This document shows, in pieces, positions 1-9,007 of a stretch of 64,000 nt of DNA. Numbering within the stretch: position 1 is the first letter of the stretch; the number at the start of each line of letters is the position of its first letter. The notes under the pieces are model-generated. The model was not told the origin of the DNA, did no database searches, and worked only from the letters and a program-made list of their open reading frames with translations. The position numbers and the translations under genes were made by a program. Source of the DNA: Asticcacaulis sp. SL142 (GTDB lineage Bacteria > Pseudomonadota > Alphaproteobacteria > Caulobacterales > Caulobacteraceae); the NCBI RefSeq assembly GCF_026625745.1, contig NZ_CP113061.1, positions 806,001 through 870,000 on the forward strand. Reading direction: 5' to 3'.

Positions 1-71
1 GTCATGCCCGCAATCTCTCCCGCATGATATATTTCGCTTGTGCGATATGCCTGACCAAGAGTCAAGCGGCG

Positions 72-824
72 TCAGCCATTGTTGACGATCATTTTAAGGT
101 GACCCTTTTCGCGCAATTCCGGCGGGTCATAGGCTTCGGGTCGCTCAATCACCTTGGGCGGTTCCAAAAGCTTCTTTTTATGGCGCACCGCCTGCGGCAG
201 TAATGAGGCTTCCAGATGCTCTCGCTCAATTTCGATATGAGCGTCAGCGTATAATAATATGTGTTTATTGGGAAAACGTCCCGGCGGTGAGACCAGTACC
301 AGCTTCTTTTTCGGGAAGCGTTCCTTGAGGTAGCGCGCCGTAGCTGCATGGTCACCATCAGCGGTCACCAGATAGCAGACATCAAACAAATTATCCTCAG
401 CGTCGGCGGCAATCGACAGCGCCAGATTGACATCGCCCTGCTTCTCAATCGACAGGTGCCATGTGTGCCCGCAAGAATTACAGCCATCCAGCGCCGACAC
501 AAAATGGCCCATGCGTGTGACAACCCCGCGCGCTTTCAGCGCCTGCATATAATCATCATGCCGCTTCATCTTGGCTTTTGATTGCGGACGAAAGGCCGAA
601 CACCACACCACGCGCTTGACGACTTCATCCACCGGGGCCAGGGCCCGCCCTAATGCCTTAAGGTCTAACCATTTCAGGTAGGGTCGCTTATAGGCGTCAA
701 CCGCGTGATAGAGGTTAAAACCATCATAATAGATAGCCGCGCGCTTACGGAAAAACGGTAATGACCAACCTTTTTCAGTCTCGAGGCTTTTGTCCAGCCG
801 TCTGTTTTTATTGTGATTGGACAT
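72..824 (-). CDS. NYN-domain ribonuclease-like protein
   Basis: The protein has about 250 residues and a PIN-like NYN fold, usually linked to RNA cleavage. Visible are the first acidic strand YYDGFNLYH near residue 34, a central QGDVNLAL segment and the TADGDHAATARYL segment; these Asp residues would form the metal site. A CNSCGH pair sits between them, and the tail is basic. The frame is also open to an ATG at 845, but that codon lies inside a cluster of TTAA half-sites and has no ribosome binding site. I therefore prefer the ATG at 824 (MSNHNKNRR), although its ribosome binding site is also weak. It follows ispE on the same strand after a gap of about 90 bases that holds the regulatory sites. 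The substrate RNA cannot be told from sequence. Confidence 0.8.
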   Translation of the reverse strand: MSNHNKNRRLDKSLETEKGWSLPFFRKRAAIYYDGFNLYHAVDAYKRPYLKWLDLKALGRALAPVDEVVKRVVWCSAFRPQSKAKMKRHDDYMQALKARGVVTRMGHFVSALDGCNSCGHTWHLSIEKQGDVNLALSIAADAEDNLFDVCYLVTADGDHAATARYLKERFPKKKLVLVSPPGRFPNKHILLYADAHIEIEREHLEASLLPQAVRHKKKLLEPPKVIERPEAYDPPELREKGHLKMIVNNG

Positions 825-832
825 ACTCGGAC

Positions 833-859
833 TTAACCACCCCATTAACCCGTGGTTAA
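833..859 (-). promoter_or_regulatory. CtrA-like box cluster (three TTAA half-sites)
   Basis: TTAA occurs at 833-836, 845-848 and 856-859. The last two are separated by exactly 7 bases (CCCGTGG), which gives the TTAA-N7-TTAA CtrA consensus of Caulobacterales. The third half-site is 8 bases away on the other side. The cluster lies just upstream of the preferred start of the NYN gene and overlaps its alternative start. CtrA bound this close to the start would more likely repress or gate the promoter than activate it; that is inference. Confidence 0.5.
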
Positions 860-914
860 GTATTGCCCGATGTTTACGCCCTTGTCAGCAGCTTTCGTGT
901 AACACCGTGCATAT

Positions 915-1805
915 TTAGCTTAAAGTGCAGGCCCTGACCCAGCTTTGCGGATATTTTTCGATCAGACGCTCGGCCAAACGCTTGGCATCCGCAAGCGTGT
1001 CGCACAGGGCAAAACAGGTAGCGCCTGAGCCGGACAATCTGGCCAAACGGGTTTCAGGCTCACCCGACAAACCTGTCAGAAAATCGCCTATCTGCGGATG
1101 TAGATGAACGGCGGGCGCTTCCAGATCATTGCGGGTTTCGGATAGCGCGTCGATCAGATGATCAATATTGATGATGGATCGAAACGGCGCGCTGGCTTCA
1201 ATCGGGTCAAATTGACCAAGCCTGTCATACTGACCGTAAACGTCCGGAGTTGAACAGGCTATACCCGGATTGATCAATACGGCCGGAACGGCGGGCAAGG
1301 AGAGCTTCGTCAATCGTTCCCCGTATCCTTCGGCCAAAGCGGATTCGGCCCACAGGCACATGGCTCCATCCGCGCCCGTGGTTGCCGCTATGGCTTCGAG
1401 CGCTGCGTCGGTCAGGTCAGGTGCATATTGAGCGCGCAAGAGGTGCAGAACCGCCCCCGCATCCGCCGACCCGCCCCCGAGCCCTGATGCAACTGGCAAA
1501 TTCTTCGTCAGGTGAATATCATGCCGATCAATATTGATACCTGTCACCATTTCAAAGCGACGCAGTGCTTTTAGGATGAGGTTGCTGTCATCGGTCGGCA
1601 CCCCGTCTGCAAAGGGACCATCACAGGTCAGCCTTGCCTCTTGTGGCACATTCTTAGGGCGCAAGGCGACCTCATCCCCGACATCGGCAAACATGACAAG
1701 GCTCTGTAGCGGATGATAGTTTTTAGCATCCGGAGCCGCCACATGCAGGTACAGATTGATCTTGGCGCGCGCCAGAATCGTCAGAGGAAGCGATATGTCA
1801 GTCAT
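915..1805 (-). CDS. ispE: 4-diphosphocytidyl-2-C-methyl-D-erythritol kinase
   Basis: IspE phosphorylates the 2-hydroxyl of CDP-methylerythritol with ATP, the fourth step of the MEP isoprenoid pathway, in the cytosol. The 296-residue protein has the GHMP-kinase layout: an N-terminal ARAKINLYLHV strand, the ATP loop LPVASGLGGGSADAG near residues 104-117, and the C-terminal GSGATCFAL motif near residue 266. Its length is normal for the family. The start codon lies 3 bases after the stop of the upstream TPR gene, so the two are probably translationally coupled. I see no missing catalytic motif. Confidence 0.95.
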   Translation of the reverse strand: MTDISLPLTILARAKINLYLHVAAPDAKNYHPLQSLVMFADVGDEVALRPKNVPQEARLTCDGPFADGVPTDDSNLILKALRRFEMVTGINIDRHDIHLTKNLPVASGLGGGSADAGAVLHLLRAQYAPDLTDAALEAIAATTGADGAMCLWAESALAEGYGERLTKLSLPAVPAVLINPGIACSTPDVYGQYDRLGQFDPIEASAPFRSIINIDHLIDALSETRNDLEAPAVHLHPQIGDFLTGLSGEPETRLARLSGSGATCFALCDTLADAKRLAERLIEKYPQSWVRACTLS

Positions 1806-1808
1806 CGA

Positions 1809-3587
1809 TCAGGGCTTAGATGTCACGACCTTGGCAGGTGCCGGCGCATCAACCGAAGCCACGGTGCTCTTGGCCTTAACTTCGGTATCACCGAGTTTTT
1901 GTTTAACCGAGGCCAGTTGCTTTTCGCTGGCCCCCTCAAGCGTCAACACGCGCTGCCACTGATAACGCGCCTCATCGCCACGCCCAAGCGCACGGTAAAC
2001 ATCACCCAGATGCTCATTCACTTCCGGGTCAGACGGTTCCAGCAAAATAGCCTGCTCGATCCAGTCCAGCGCCTGATCATACTCACCGAGACGGTAATAG
2101 CCCCACCCCAGCGAATCCATCATTGCCCCTGATTTCGGATCAGCCTCCAGGGCTTTTCGGACCAGTTCCATGCCGTCCTTGACGTGCATATTGCGTTCAA
2201 TCCATCCATAGCCCAGAAAATTCAAAACTTCAGGCCGGTCAGGCGCCAGAGCCTTAGCCTTTTTGACCGCACTTTCGGCCATATCCCACTGCCCTAGCTG
2301 GTCATAAAGGACGGCCTGCATGAACCAGGCCTGCCATGTAAAATCGCTGTCACCATAGGTCTTGACGCGATCACGGATCAGATCGAGACCGGATTGATAT
2401 TTACTTTGGGCGCGCAGGATGTCCGCCATCTGAACCGTCAGATCAAGATTTTGCGGATCAACCTTGGAAAGGTTAGCTAAAATCTCAAAGGCCTGATCTT
2501 TTTGATTGTGGTCATTGAGGCTCCACGCCAACCGCATCCGGGCCTCACGATAGAACGGCGAATTGGGCTCGATGTCAGCCCATACCTTTTGCGCGGAATT
2601 AAAATCACGCATCTTACCGTGGATTTGCCCCAGCAATATCTTGGCCCGATCCTGATCCGGATTGAGGTAAAGTGATAACCTAAGCGACGTCAGGGCCATC
2701 TCGACCTGCTGCTCAGTCAGATACAAGGTGGCCGACATGAATAACGTATCGGCAATACCCTGCTTGAGGCTGGGCAATGGCGGCTTATCCGAACTTCCGG
2801 ACTGAATACGTATAATCGATTGTTCTGTCAGGACATCCGGCGACATGGCGGCGATATCCTGATAGATTTTCAGCGCTTCGTCCTTACGTCCACGTCGCTC
2901 CAGAAACGCACCGTAGCTTGGCCCAAAAAATACGCCGACAGCCCCCGGCTGATAAAGCTCCTTATAGAGTGCTTCGGCCTCATCGGTCTTGCCACGGATT
3001 TCAGATAAGACTGCCTGATCCAGTGCCCCAAATAGTGACAACAGCCGGTCACGCGACTGCGGCGCCCCGGACAAGGCCTGATCCCATTTTCCGTCGAGGG
3101 CATATACCCACGGCCTCAGCAAGGAACCGGTACGGTTCTGCGATTGCAGGGCCAGCATTTCGTCCAGCGCCTCACCCGCTTTTGCCGGTTTATTGGCCTT
3201 GATGTAATCAACGGCCACCACGAGGTCACCCAGGGCCTGAATATAGCGCGGACTCTCAGAATTGGTCGGACGTGCAGAAACCGCATAATCAATATCACCA
3301 CTCAAAAGGGCGGCAATAAAGGCTTTTTCTCTAAGGCTTTCGTTCAGGGGATCGGCCTTGGCGGCCGAAATCAGCGACTCCGCAGCGACCATGGTATCGC
3401 CGCGCGACACGGCATATTTGCCGACCAGATATTCGCCGTAAGCGCTGTTGGGTGAAGCTTTCGTAAACTTCACCCGTCCCTCACCCGCAGGTGCCGCCAA
3501 TACCGGATTTGCGCTCAGTATACCCGCCGTTAATAACAGGCCCGCCACCAAAAAATTACGTGAAAAGCGCGGCAGTATCTGATCCAT
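1809..3587 (-). CDS. Exported tetratricopeptide-repeat protein
   Basis: This protein of 592 residues begins with a basic, hydrophobic segment (FLVAGLLLTAGILSANPVLA) that ends in an AXA-like cleavage site, so it is probably periplasmic. The rest is almost all helical TPR repeats; typical units are seen at FLGYGWIERNMHVKDGMELV and YRLGEYDQALDWIEQAILLE in the last third. The C-terminal 40 residues are rich in Lys, Ala and Pro. It directly precedes ispE with a 3-base gap. TPR proteins are scaffolds, and the partner is unknown. Similar proteins occur next to ispE in other alphaproteobacteria, to my recollection. Confidence 0.8.
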   Translation of the reverse strand: MDQILPRFSRNFLVAGLLLTAGILSANPVLAAPAGEGRVKFTKASPNSAYGEYLVGKYAVSRGDTMVAAESLISAAKADPLNESLREKAFIAALLSGDIDYAVSARPTNSESPRYIQALGDLVVAVDYIKANKPAKAGEALDEMLALQSQNRTGSLLRPWVYALDGKWDQALSGAPQSRDRLLSLFGALDQAVLSEIRGKTDEAEALYKELYQPGAVGVFFGPSYGAFLERRGRKDEALKIYQDIAAMSPDVLTEQSIIRIQSGSSDKPPLPSLKQGIADTLFMSATLYLTEQQVEMALTSLRLSLYLNPDQDRAKILLGQIHGKMRDFNSAQKVWADIEPNSPFYREARMRLAWSLNDHNQKDQAFEILANLSKVDPQNLDLTVQMADILRAQSKYQSGLDLIRDRVKTYGDSDFTWQAWFMQAVLYDQLGQWDMAESAVKKAKALAPDRPEVLNFLGYGWIERNMHVKDGMELVRKALEADPKSGAMMDSLGWGYYRLGEYDQALDWIEQAILLEPSDPEVNEHLGDVYRALGRGDEARYQWQRVLTLEGASEKQLASVKQKLGDTEVKAKSTVASVDAPAPAKVVTSKP

Positions 3588-3629
3588 CAGGTAAAACTTT
3601 CAACGACGGGTGTGCAACTGCGCTCACCA

Positions 3630-5309
3630 TTACATATTTGGATAGTTCGGGCCACCCCCGCCTTCAGGCGTCACCCAAACAATATTTTGTGTCGGATCTT
3701 TGATATCGCACGTCTTACAATGAACGCAATTCTGGGCGTTGATCTGTAAGCGCGGCTTGTTTTCTTCCAATCCAACAATTTCATAAACCCCTGCCGGGCA
3801 ATAGCGTTGCGCAGGCTCAGCATATTTCGCCAGATTGATGTCGATCGGCACGCGCTCATCTTTTAAGGTCAGATGAACCGGCTGATCTTCTTCGTGGTTC
3901 GTATTGGAAATGAAAACAGACGACAGTTTATCAAAGCTTAAAACCCCGTCAGGCTTTGGATAATCTATCGGCTTGAACTCAGCCGCGGGTTTGAGCGATT
4001 GAGCATCGGATTTTCCGTGTTTCAGAGTTCCCAGCACCGACGCGCCGCCCAAAAGTTTGGTGACGTGCATTTCCATACCGCCCAGCACCGTACCCAAGCC
4101 GGTACCAAAGCGCGTCAGGATCGGTTTGACGTTGCGCACCAGCTTAAGTTCTTTGGCGACATCGGATTTGTCATAGGCCAACTGATAGGCATCAAGACTG
4201 CGGTTGGCGGAGGCTTTAGACGTATCGGTTAAGGCTTCAAAAGCCGCGTCAGCGGCCATGATTCCCGTTTTAATGGCGTTATGGCTGCCCTTGATGCGCG
4301 GCACATTCACAAAACCCGCCGAGTCTCCCACCAGTAATCCGCCCGGAAAATTAAGCTTCGGCACCGACTGAAAACCGCCTTCGGAGATGGCGCGCGCACC
4401 ATAAGAAATACGCGTCCCGCCTTCCAGGTGCTCACGAATAACCGGATGCTGCTTGAAACGCTGGAACTCATCGAACGGCGACAGATACGGGTTCTGATAG
4501 TTCAGATGGACCACAAAGCCGATCGAGACGTATTCCTCACCGAAATGGTACATGAACGACCCACCGCCGGTTTTATCATCGAGCGGCCATCCCAGAGTAT
4601 GCTGAACGTATCCGGGCTTATGTTTGGCTTTAGGAATCTTCCATAACTCTTTTAGACCTATACCGTATTTTTGATAATCCGAGGCCTTATCGAGTTCGTA
4701 CTTTTTGATCACCTGTTGCGACAGCGATCCGCGCACACCTTCGGCAAAGAAGGTGTACTTCGCCCGCAGTTCAAGGCCAGGCTGGAAATCCGGCTTGGGC
4801 TGCCCGTGGCGATCAAGACCAAAAACCCCGGCCACGACACCTGAAACCGCGCCATCATCGTCATAAAGCACTTCCGAACAGGCCATGCCGGGATATATCT
4901 CAACCCCAAGCCCCTCAGCCTGTTCCGCCATCCAGCGCGTCAGGTTGCCGAGCGACCCAATGTAGCAGCCATGATTTTTCATGTAATCGGGCATGGGCAG
5001 CCACGAAATATCGAGCGCCCCCTGCGGTCCCAGATAAATGAACCTATCCTCAGTCACCGCGGTTTCAAGCGGCGCGCCCATCTCCTTCCAGTCAGGAAAA
5101 AGCTTTTCAAGACCCGCCGGGTCCATCACCGCCCCGGACAGGATATGCGCCCCGATTTCCGAACCCTTTTCAAGCAAAGCGACGCTGATGTCAGCACCGG
5201 CTTTTTCAGCCCGCTGCTTCAATCGTATCGCCGCCGAAAGGCCCGCCGGACCGCCACCGACGATCACGACATCGTATTCCATGCTTTCGCGTTCCATCGC
5301 CTCAGACAT
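3630..5309 (-). CDS. Electron transfer flavoprotein-ubiquinone oxidoreductase
   Basis: ETF-QO passes electrons from reduced ETF, fed by acyl-CoA and amino-acid dehydrogenases, into membrane ubiquinone. The N-terminus has the FAD-binding motif VVIVGGGPAGLSAAIRL. The C-terminus has a [4Fe-4S] ferredoxin-like domain with the four ligands in RYCPAGVYE and NCVHCKTCDIKDP. The family-typical closing segment GGGGPNYPNM is present. About 559 residues from the ATG at 5309 (MSEAMERES), preceded by AAGGCG; the frame is open to an ATG at 5339 without a ribosome binding site. Its divergent neighbour is the uracil-DNA glycosylase. I see no ETF subunit genes in the window. Confidence 0.95.
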   Translation of the reverse strand: MSEAMERESMEYDVVIVGGGPAGLSAAIRLKQRAEKAGADISVALLEKGSEIGAHILSGAVMDPAGLEKLFPDWKEMGAPLETAVTEDRFIYLGPQGALDISWLPMPDYMKNHGCYIGSLGNLTRWMAEQAEGLGVEIYPGMACSEVLYDDDGAVSGVVAGVFGLDRHGQPKPDFQPGLELRAKYTFFAEGVRGSLSQQVIKKYELDKASDYQKYGIGLKELWKIPKAKHKPGYVQHTLGWPLDDKTGGGSFMYHFGEEYVSIGFVVHLNYQNPYLSPFDEFQRFKQHPVIREHLEGGTRISYGARAISEGGFQSVPKLNFPGGLLVGDSAGFVNVPRIKGSHNAIKTGIMAADAAFEALTDTSKASANRSLDAYQLAYDKSDVAKELKLVRNVKPILTRFGTGLGTVLGGMEMHVTKLLGGASVLGTLKHGKSDAQSLKPAAEFKPIDYPKPDGVLSFDKLSSVFISNTNHEEDQPVHLTLKDERVPIDINLAKYAEPAQRYCPAGVYEIVGLEENKPRLQINAQNCVHCKTCDIKDPTQNIVWVTPEGGGGPNYPNM

Positions 5310-5415
5310 AAGCTTTTTCGCCTTATATATCATACGCACTTTGTTTTTGATTTCGGCGCCGATTGCCCGTAAAGCTATGACCGCCGAAACACATTATCTT
5401 CAATAGGGTTACGTC

Positions 5416-6270
5416 TTGTCTCTGTCTGCTCCCCATGACGCCGTCAAGGCGCTTGAAAGCTATCTGGGCTTTTGGATGGATCATGACGTAGCGGAAGCCT
5501 ATGAATTCCAACCTATTAACCGAACCCTTCTTGAGAATAAACCCCGCGTAACCGCTAAAACGCCCGCCGGAAAAGCTTCCGCGAACGTCAACAATCAGGT
5601 AACGCAAACCCCGCAAAACGTCAACCTGAATGCTCTGGTCCCGGAAAATCTGCGTCATTTCGATCCGGAGATTGCCCTTAATCAGGCCCGCCATCTGGCC
5701 AGCACAGCCACCACTCTGGACGAGCTTTATACTAACCTGTCAAAGTTCGAAGCGCTGCCCCTACGGTATGAGGGCGGCAAAAACCTGGTCAAGGGCCGGG
5801 GCAATCCCAATGCCCGCTTACTGATCATCGGCGATGCCCCCGATGCCGACGAAGATGACAGCGGCGTAGCTTTTGGTGGAAAATCGGGCAAGATGCTTGA
5901 TCAGATGCTGTCGCAAGCGGGAGTGAGCGATCACTTTTACACGCTGCCGGCTGTGTTCTGGCGGCCAGCCGGCAACCGACCTCTTACGGATTCGGACACT
6001 GCTCTGATGTTGCCATTCTTACATGGTTTCATCTCAATAATTAAGCCCGATGCTGTTTGGCTTATGGGGCCCGCCGCCGTTAAGGTGGTTCTGGATGTTA
6101 CGGACGGCATTCAAAAACTGCGCGGAAAAGACCTTAGTTTCAAACCGCTTATCAGTGATCATAGCCCGATTTTACGCGCCAGTTTCCATCCGTCCCTGTT
6201 GTTGAAACAGCCTATGGCAAAGGCATTGGTGTGGCGCGATCTGCTGGAATTATCCCAAAGGCTTGCTTAA
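5416..6270 (+). CDS. Family 4-like uracil-DNA glycosylase lacking Fe-S cysteines
   Basis: The fold is that of the UDG superfamily, family 4. Residues about 125-165 (GNPNARLLIIGDAP, then VAFGGKSGKMLDQML) match the motif 1 region; WRPAGNRPLTDSD, KPDAVWLMGPAA and the motif 2 segment SFHPSLLLKQP follow in order. Two points are unusual. The 284-residue protein has no cysteine at all, whereas family 4 enzymes bind a [4Fe-4S] cluster through four. Motif 1 reads GDAPDADED instead of GE(A/G)PG. Uracil excision may therefore be lost or altered. The start is a TTG with AGGG upstream; the next in-frame ATG is 20 codons downstream. It has a single-gene layout between ETF-QO and the transglycosylase. Confidence 0.85.
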   Translation: MSLSAPHDAVKALESYLGFWMDHDVAEAYEFQPINRTLLENKPRVTAKTPAGKASANVNNQVTQTPQNVNLNALVPENLRHFDPEIALNQARHLASTATTLDELYTNLSKFEALPLRYEGGKNLVKGRGNPNARLLIIGDAPDADEDDSGVAFGGKSGKMLDQMLSQAGVSDHFYTLPAVFWRPAGNRPLTDSDTALMLPFLHGFISIIKPDAVWLMGPAAVKVVLDVTDGIQKLRGKDLSFKPLISDHSPILRASFHPSLLLKQPMAKALVWRDLLELSQRLA

Positions 6271-6356
6271 CGCTTATTAATTCGGTACCTTCACCACTTA
6301 GTTCTTTATGTGCGCTGTGGCGCGAATTTCGGATACACCCCTAACGGAGGGACATC

Positions 6357-8342
6357 TTGAGACTTGAACACAGCTTTGCATATGCGCTTACTTTAGGCCG
6401 CAACCTGCGAAAATCCTTATTGATTTCTGCAACAGGCCTATTCATGGCCGCGGGCCTTTGCCATAGCGCTATGGCCGCCGAATCCAAGCCATCAAAAGAG
6501 ACGACCGCACCGGCTAAAGCCACATCAAAGCCCAAGACCGTTGGAAAATCCAAGGCGGATTCGAAGTCTAAAACCGAAAAGGCTTCCAACAAATCGACCG
6601 AAACGAAGCCTTTTGACGCCAAAAAAACAACCCTCGCAAAAGTTGATCCGGTTAAGCCTACGCCCCCCCGACCTGAGCCGCTTATCGCTACGCCAAATCA
6701 GCCGGTGCCTTATCAGGCCATTGCCGCCGCTACGCCGGTATTGCCGACACTCATTGCCAAAGGGCAACCGGCGACGGGCAATATAACGCCGTGGGATGCC
6801 GAGCGCTATGATCAGGCCTTCAACCTGATCGCCAAGGGTGATTTTGAAGGGGCTCAGGAAAAAAGCTCTCAGATTGCTGATGAAACGCTCAAAGGCTATC
6901 TGGAGTTTTACAAACTCTTCAACGGTAATTATTCCTCTTCTTATGGCGAGTTAACGGCGTGGCTTGAGCGTTATTCGGATCTGCCGATGTCCATGCGGGT
7001 ATGGTCTTTGGCCAAACGCAAAAAACCTGACGGTGAAAGTGATCCGCCGTTACCCGCGCTCGCCAAAGCCTCCCCCAAAGGGGATTCGGATTCGCTAAGA
7101 CTGGCCAGCCTGAACCCCGTGGCCGGTATTAATGCGGTGGCGGCGATGTTTGATCGTCCCGAACCAAGTCGGGCCGAATCGACCAGCGGCAGCCTTAATC
7201 CGGATTCGTCACTTACGCCCAAATCGGCGCGTTCCGCTTATAATAATAATCAGTTAGAGCAGGCGATTAAACTTGGTGTGCAAGTCGGCGATCGTTGGGT
7301 TGCCGGTCTCGCATCCTATCGCCTTAAACGCTACACCGAGGCCGAAAAGCATTTCGATTTCGTCATAAATGACCCCAGCCAGAACGCGTGGAGCCAGTCT
7401 GGTGCTGCCTATTGGGCCGCGCGCGCAGCCTTGATGCAGAACCAAAAGGATGAAGCTGATCGTTATTTGCGTATCGCCGCTTCGTTCCCGTTCACATTCT
7501 ACGGTCTGGTCGCCGAGCAACGCTTAGGGATTGAACCGGCGGTGGCACTGGCTCAAAAAGGCCTCCCGCCCGCGCTCAGCAACGATCCGCGCAATCTGGC
7601 GCGCACCTTATCCGATGACTTCGAGTGGACCAAAACCAACGATCAGGCTAAGCGCGTAACGACCCTGATGCAGATCGGCCGCACTAATGATGCGCGCGCA
7701 GAGTTGCAGGATGCCATGCAGCGGGCTTCCGATGATACGGCGCGTAATCACTGGCTGGCTCTGGCGACCTATCACAAACTGTCAGTATCCAAGCTGAAAA
7801 GCTCTGATCGCCTGTTTGATTCATCATCCTATGTGCAGCCGGATTACGAGCCCAAGGGCGGCTTTGAGATTGATAAGGCGCTGGTCTTTGCCATTGCCCG
7901 TAAGGAAAGCAAGTTCAACCCCAAGGCCCAGAGCTATGCCGGTGCTTATGGCTTAATGCAGCTTATGCCTGCTACAGCCGCACTCGTCACAGGTGATCAA
8001 AAACTGCTCTCCAAGCCATCGGCATTGCTTGATCCGGAAACCAACCTCAGCATCGGTCAGCAGTATATTCAGCGTCTCCTGGCAGCCAAACCCATCGGTG
8101 GCGACATCCTGCGCGCCGTAGCGGCTTATAATGCGGGCCCCCGACCGGTTCAGGACGCCGTCAATGCTCTGGGGCCTGATGCTGATGCCCTTCTTATCAT
8201 GGAATCAATCCCAGTGGCGCAAACCCGGCAATATGTCGAAGAGGTCGTGGCGGCGTACTGGATATATAGCCACCTGATGGGGGAAACGCCAAATAGCCTG
8301 AAACATGCGGCTCGAGACGTTCGTGCGATTAGCTTAAACTAG
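6357..8342 (+). CDS. Soluble lytic murein transglycosylase
   Basis: This periplasmic enzyme cleaves the MurNAc-GlcNAc bond of peptidoglycan to form 1,6-anhydro ends. It has 661 residues. The start is a TTG chosen because the strong site GGAGGG lies 5 bases before it. A signal peptide ends near AMAAES, and a Lys/Thr/Ser-rich linker runs to about residue 95. A helical superhelix follows, and the SLT domain is C-terminal: the catalytic Glu is in FAIARKESKFNPKAQS, followed by GAYGLMQLMPATA, LSIGQQYIQRLL and AAYNAGP. Its 3' end overlaps the convergent glycosyltransferase by 4 bases. Murein turnover products would feed NagZ and recycling. Confidence 0.93.
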   Translation: MRLEHSFAYALTLGRNLRKSLLISATGLFMAAGLCHSAMAAESKPSKETTAPAKATSKPKTVGKSKADSKSKTEKASNKSTETKPFDAKKTTLAKVDPVKPTPPRPEPLIATPNQPVPYQAIAAATPVLPTLIAKGQPATGNITPWDAERYDQAFNLIAKGDFEGAQEKSSQIADETLKGYLEFYKLFNGNYSSSYGELTAWLERYSDLPMSMRVWSLAKRKKPDGESDPPLPALAKASPKGDSDSLRLASLNPVAGINAVAAMFDRPEPSRAESTSGSLNPDSSLTPKSARSAYNNNQLEQAIKLGVQVGDRWVAGLASYRLKRYTEAEKHFDFVINDPSQNAWSQSGAAYWAARAALMQNQKDEADRYLRIAASFPFTFYGLVAEQRLGIEPAVALAQKGLPPALSNDPRNLARTLSDDFEWTKTNDQAKRVTTLMQIGRTNDARAELQDAMQRASDDTARNHWLALATYHKLSVSKLKSSDRLFDSSSYVQPDYEPKGGFEIDKALVFAIARKESKFNPKAQSYAGAYGLMQLMPATAALVTGDQKLLSKPSALLDPETNLSIGQQYIQRLLAAKPIGGDILRAVAAYNAGPRPVQDAVNALGPDADALLIMESIPVAQTRQYVEEVVAAYWIYSHLMGETPNSLKHAARDVRAISLN

Positions 8343-9007
8343 GCGCGCTTCGGGGGTTTAGGCGGAAAGCCCATAACATAAGCGATAAACCTAAAGCCTT
8401 TACCTATCTGGGAAAAGGCCCAGCCCTTGCGCTTAAAGCGCTCGCCACTGGTAATAAGCGGTGTCGGTATCGGCCTCAAGCGCGCTCGCCCGAGCGCCAG
8501 ATCCATGCTCAATGCCTCATAGGCGGCCTGATCCTTATACCCTCCCACCGCGTCATACAGCGCCCGCGACATGAAAAGCCCGTGATCGCCCGAAGGCGCT
8601 GCAAACCAGCGCGCCCGGAACGCCAAAGCCTCAGCCCAGAACGCTGCCAACCACGAAGGATCATCGAAGGTTAGCCGGAAATAACCGGCGCGCTGGGGGA
8701 ACTGGCGCATGTGAAGCTTTATCTGATCCATCCAGCCTTCGCCCAATTGTGAGTCCGCATGCAGGATCAGCAACCAGTCGCCGCGCGCTTCACGACAACC
8801 CTGCCAGAGTTGAAGGCCCCGGCTGGCATCAGCGTGCAATATCCGGCATCCTGTCGATTCAGCAATTTCAAGGGTCGCATCCGCAGAGCCACCATCGACA
8901 ATGATGACATCCTTGATCAGCCCTTCCACCACCCCCGGCACCAGGGCGCTTAGGGTCCGCACAAGGCTGTCTTCGGCGTTAAGGGTCGGAATAACGACCG
9001 AAATCAT
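8339..9007 (-). CDS. Family 2 glycosyltransferase, TIGR04283-like
   Basis: This is a small GT-A glycosyltransferase of 222 residues. The nucleotide-binding start ISVVIPTLNAEDSL, the IIVDGGSADAT loop and the LILHADSQL metal motif (DXD equivalent) are in order, followed by a compact C-terminal part with GDHGLFMSRALYDAVGG. This form resembles the short TIGR04283 group, which is often found with radical SAM or arsenosugar genes; no such partner is seen here, so the acceptor is unknown. The start ATG overlaps the stop of the upstream methyltransferase gene by 4 bases (ATGA), implying translational coupling. Confidence 0.85.
   Translation of the reverse strand: MISVVIPTLNAEDSLVRTLSALVPGVVEGLIKDVIIVDGGSADATLEIAESTGCRILHADASRGLQLWQGCREARGDWLLILHADSQLGEGWMDQIKLHMRQFPQRAGYFRLTFDDPSWLAAFWAEALAFRARWFAAPSGDHGLFMSRALYDAVGGYKDQAAYEALSMDLALGRARLRPIPTPLITSGERFKRKGWAFSQIGKGFRFIAYVMGFPPKPPKRA

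Noticed and set aside
6262-6285. TTAA-N6-TTAA near the uracil-DNA glycosylase stop
   Set aside because: Wrong spacing for CtrA and at the end of a gene.
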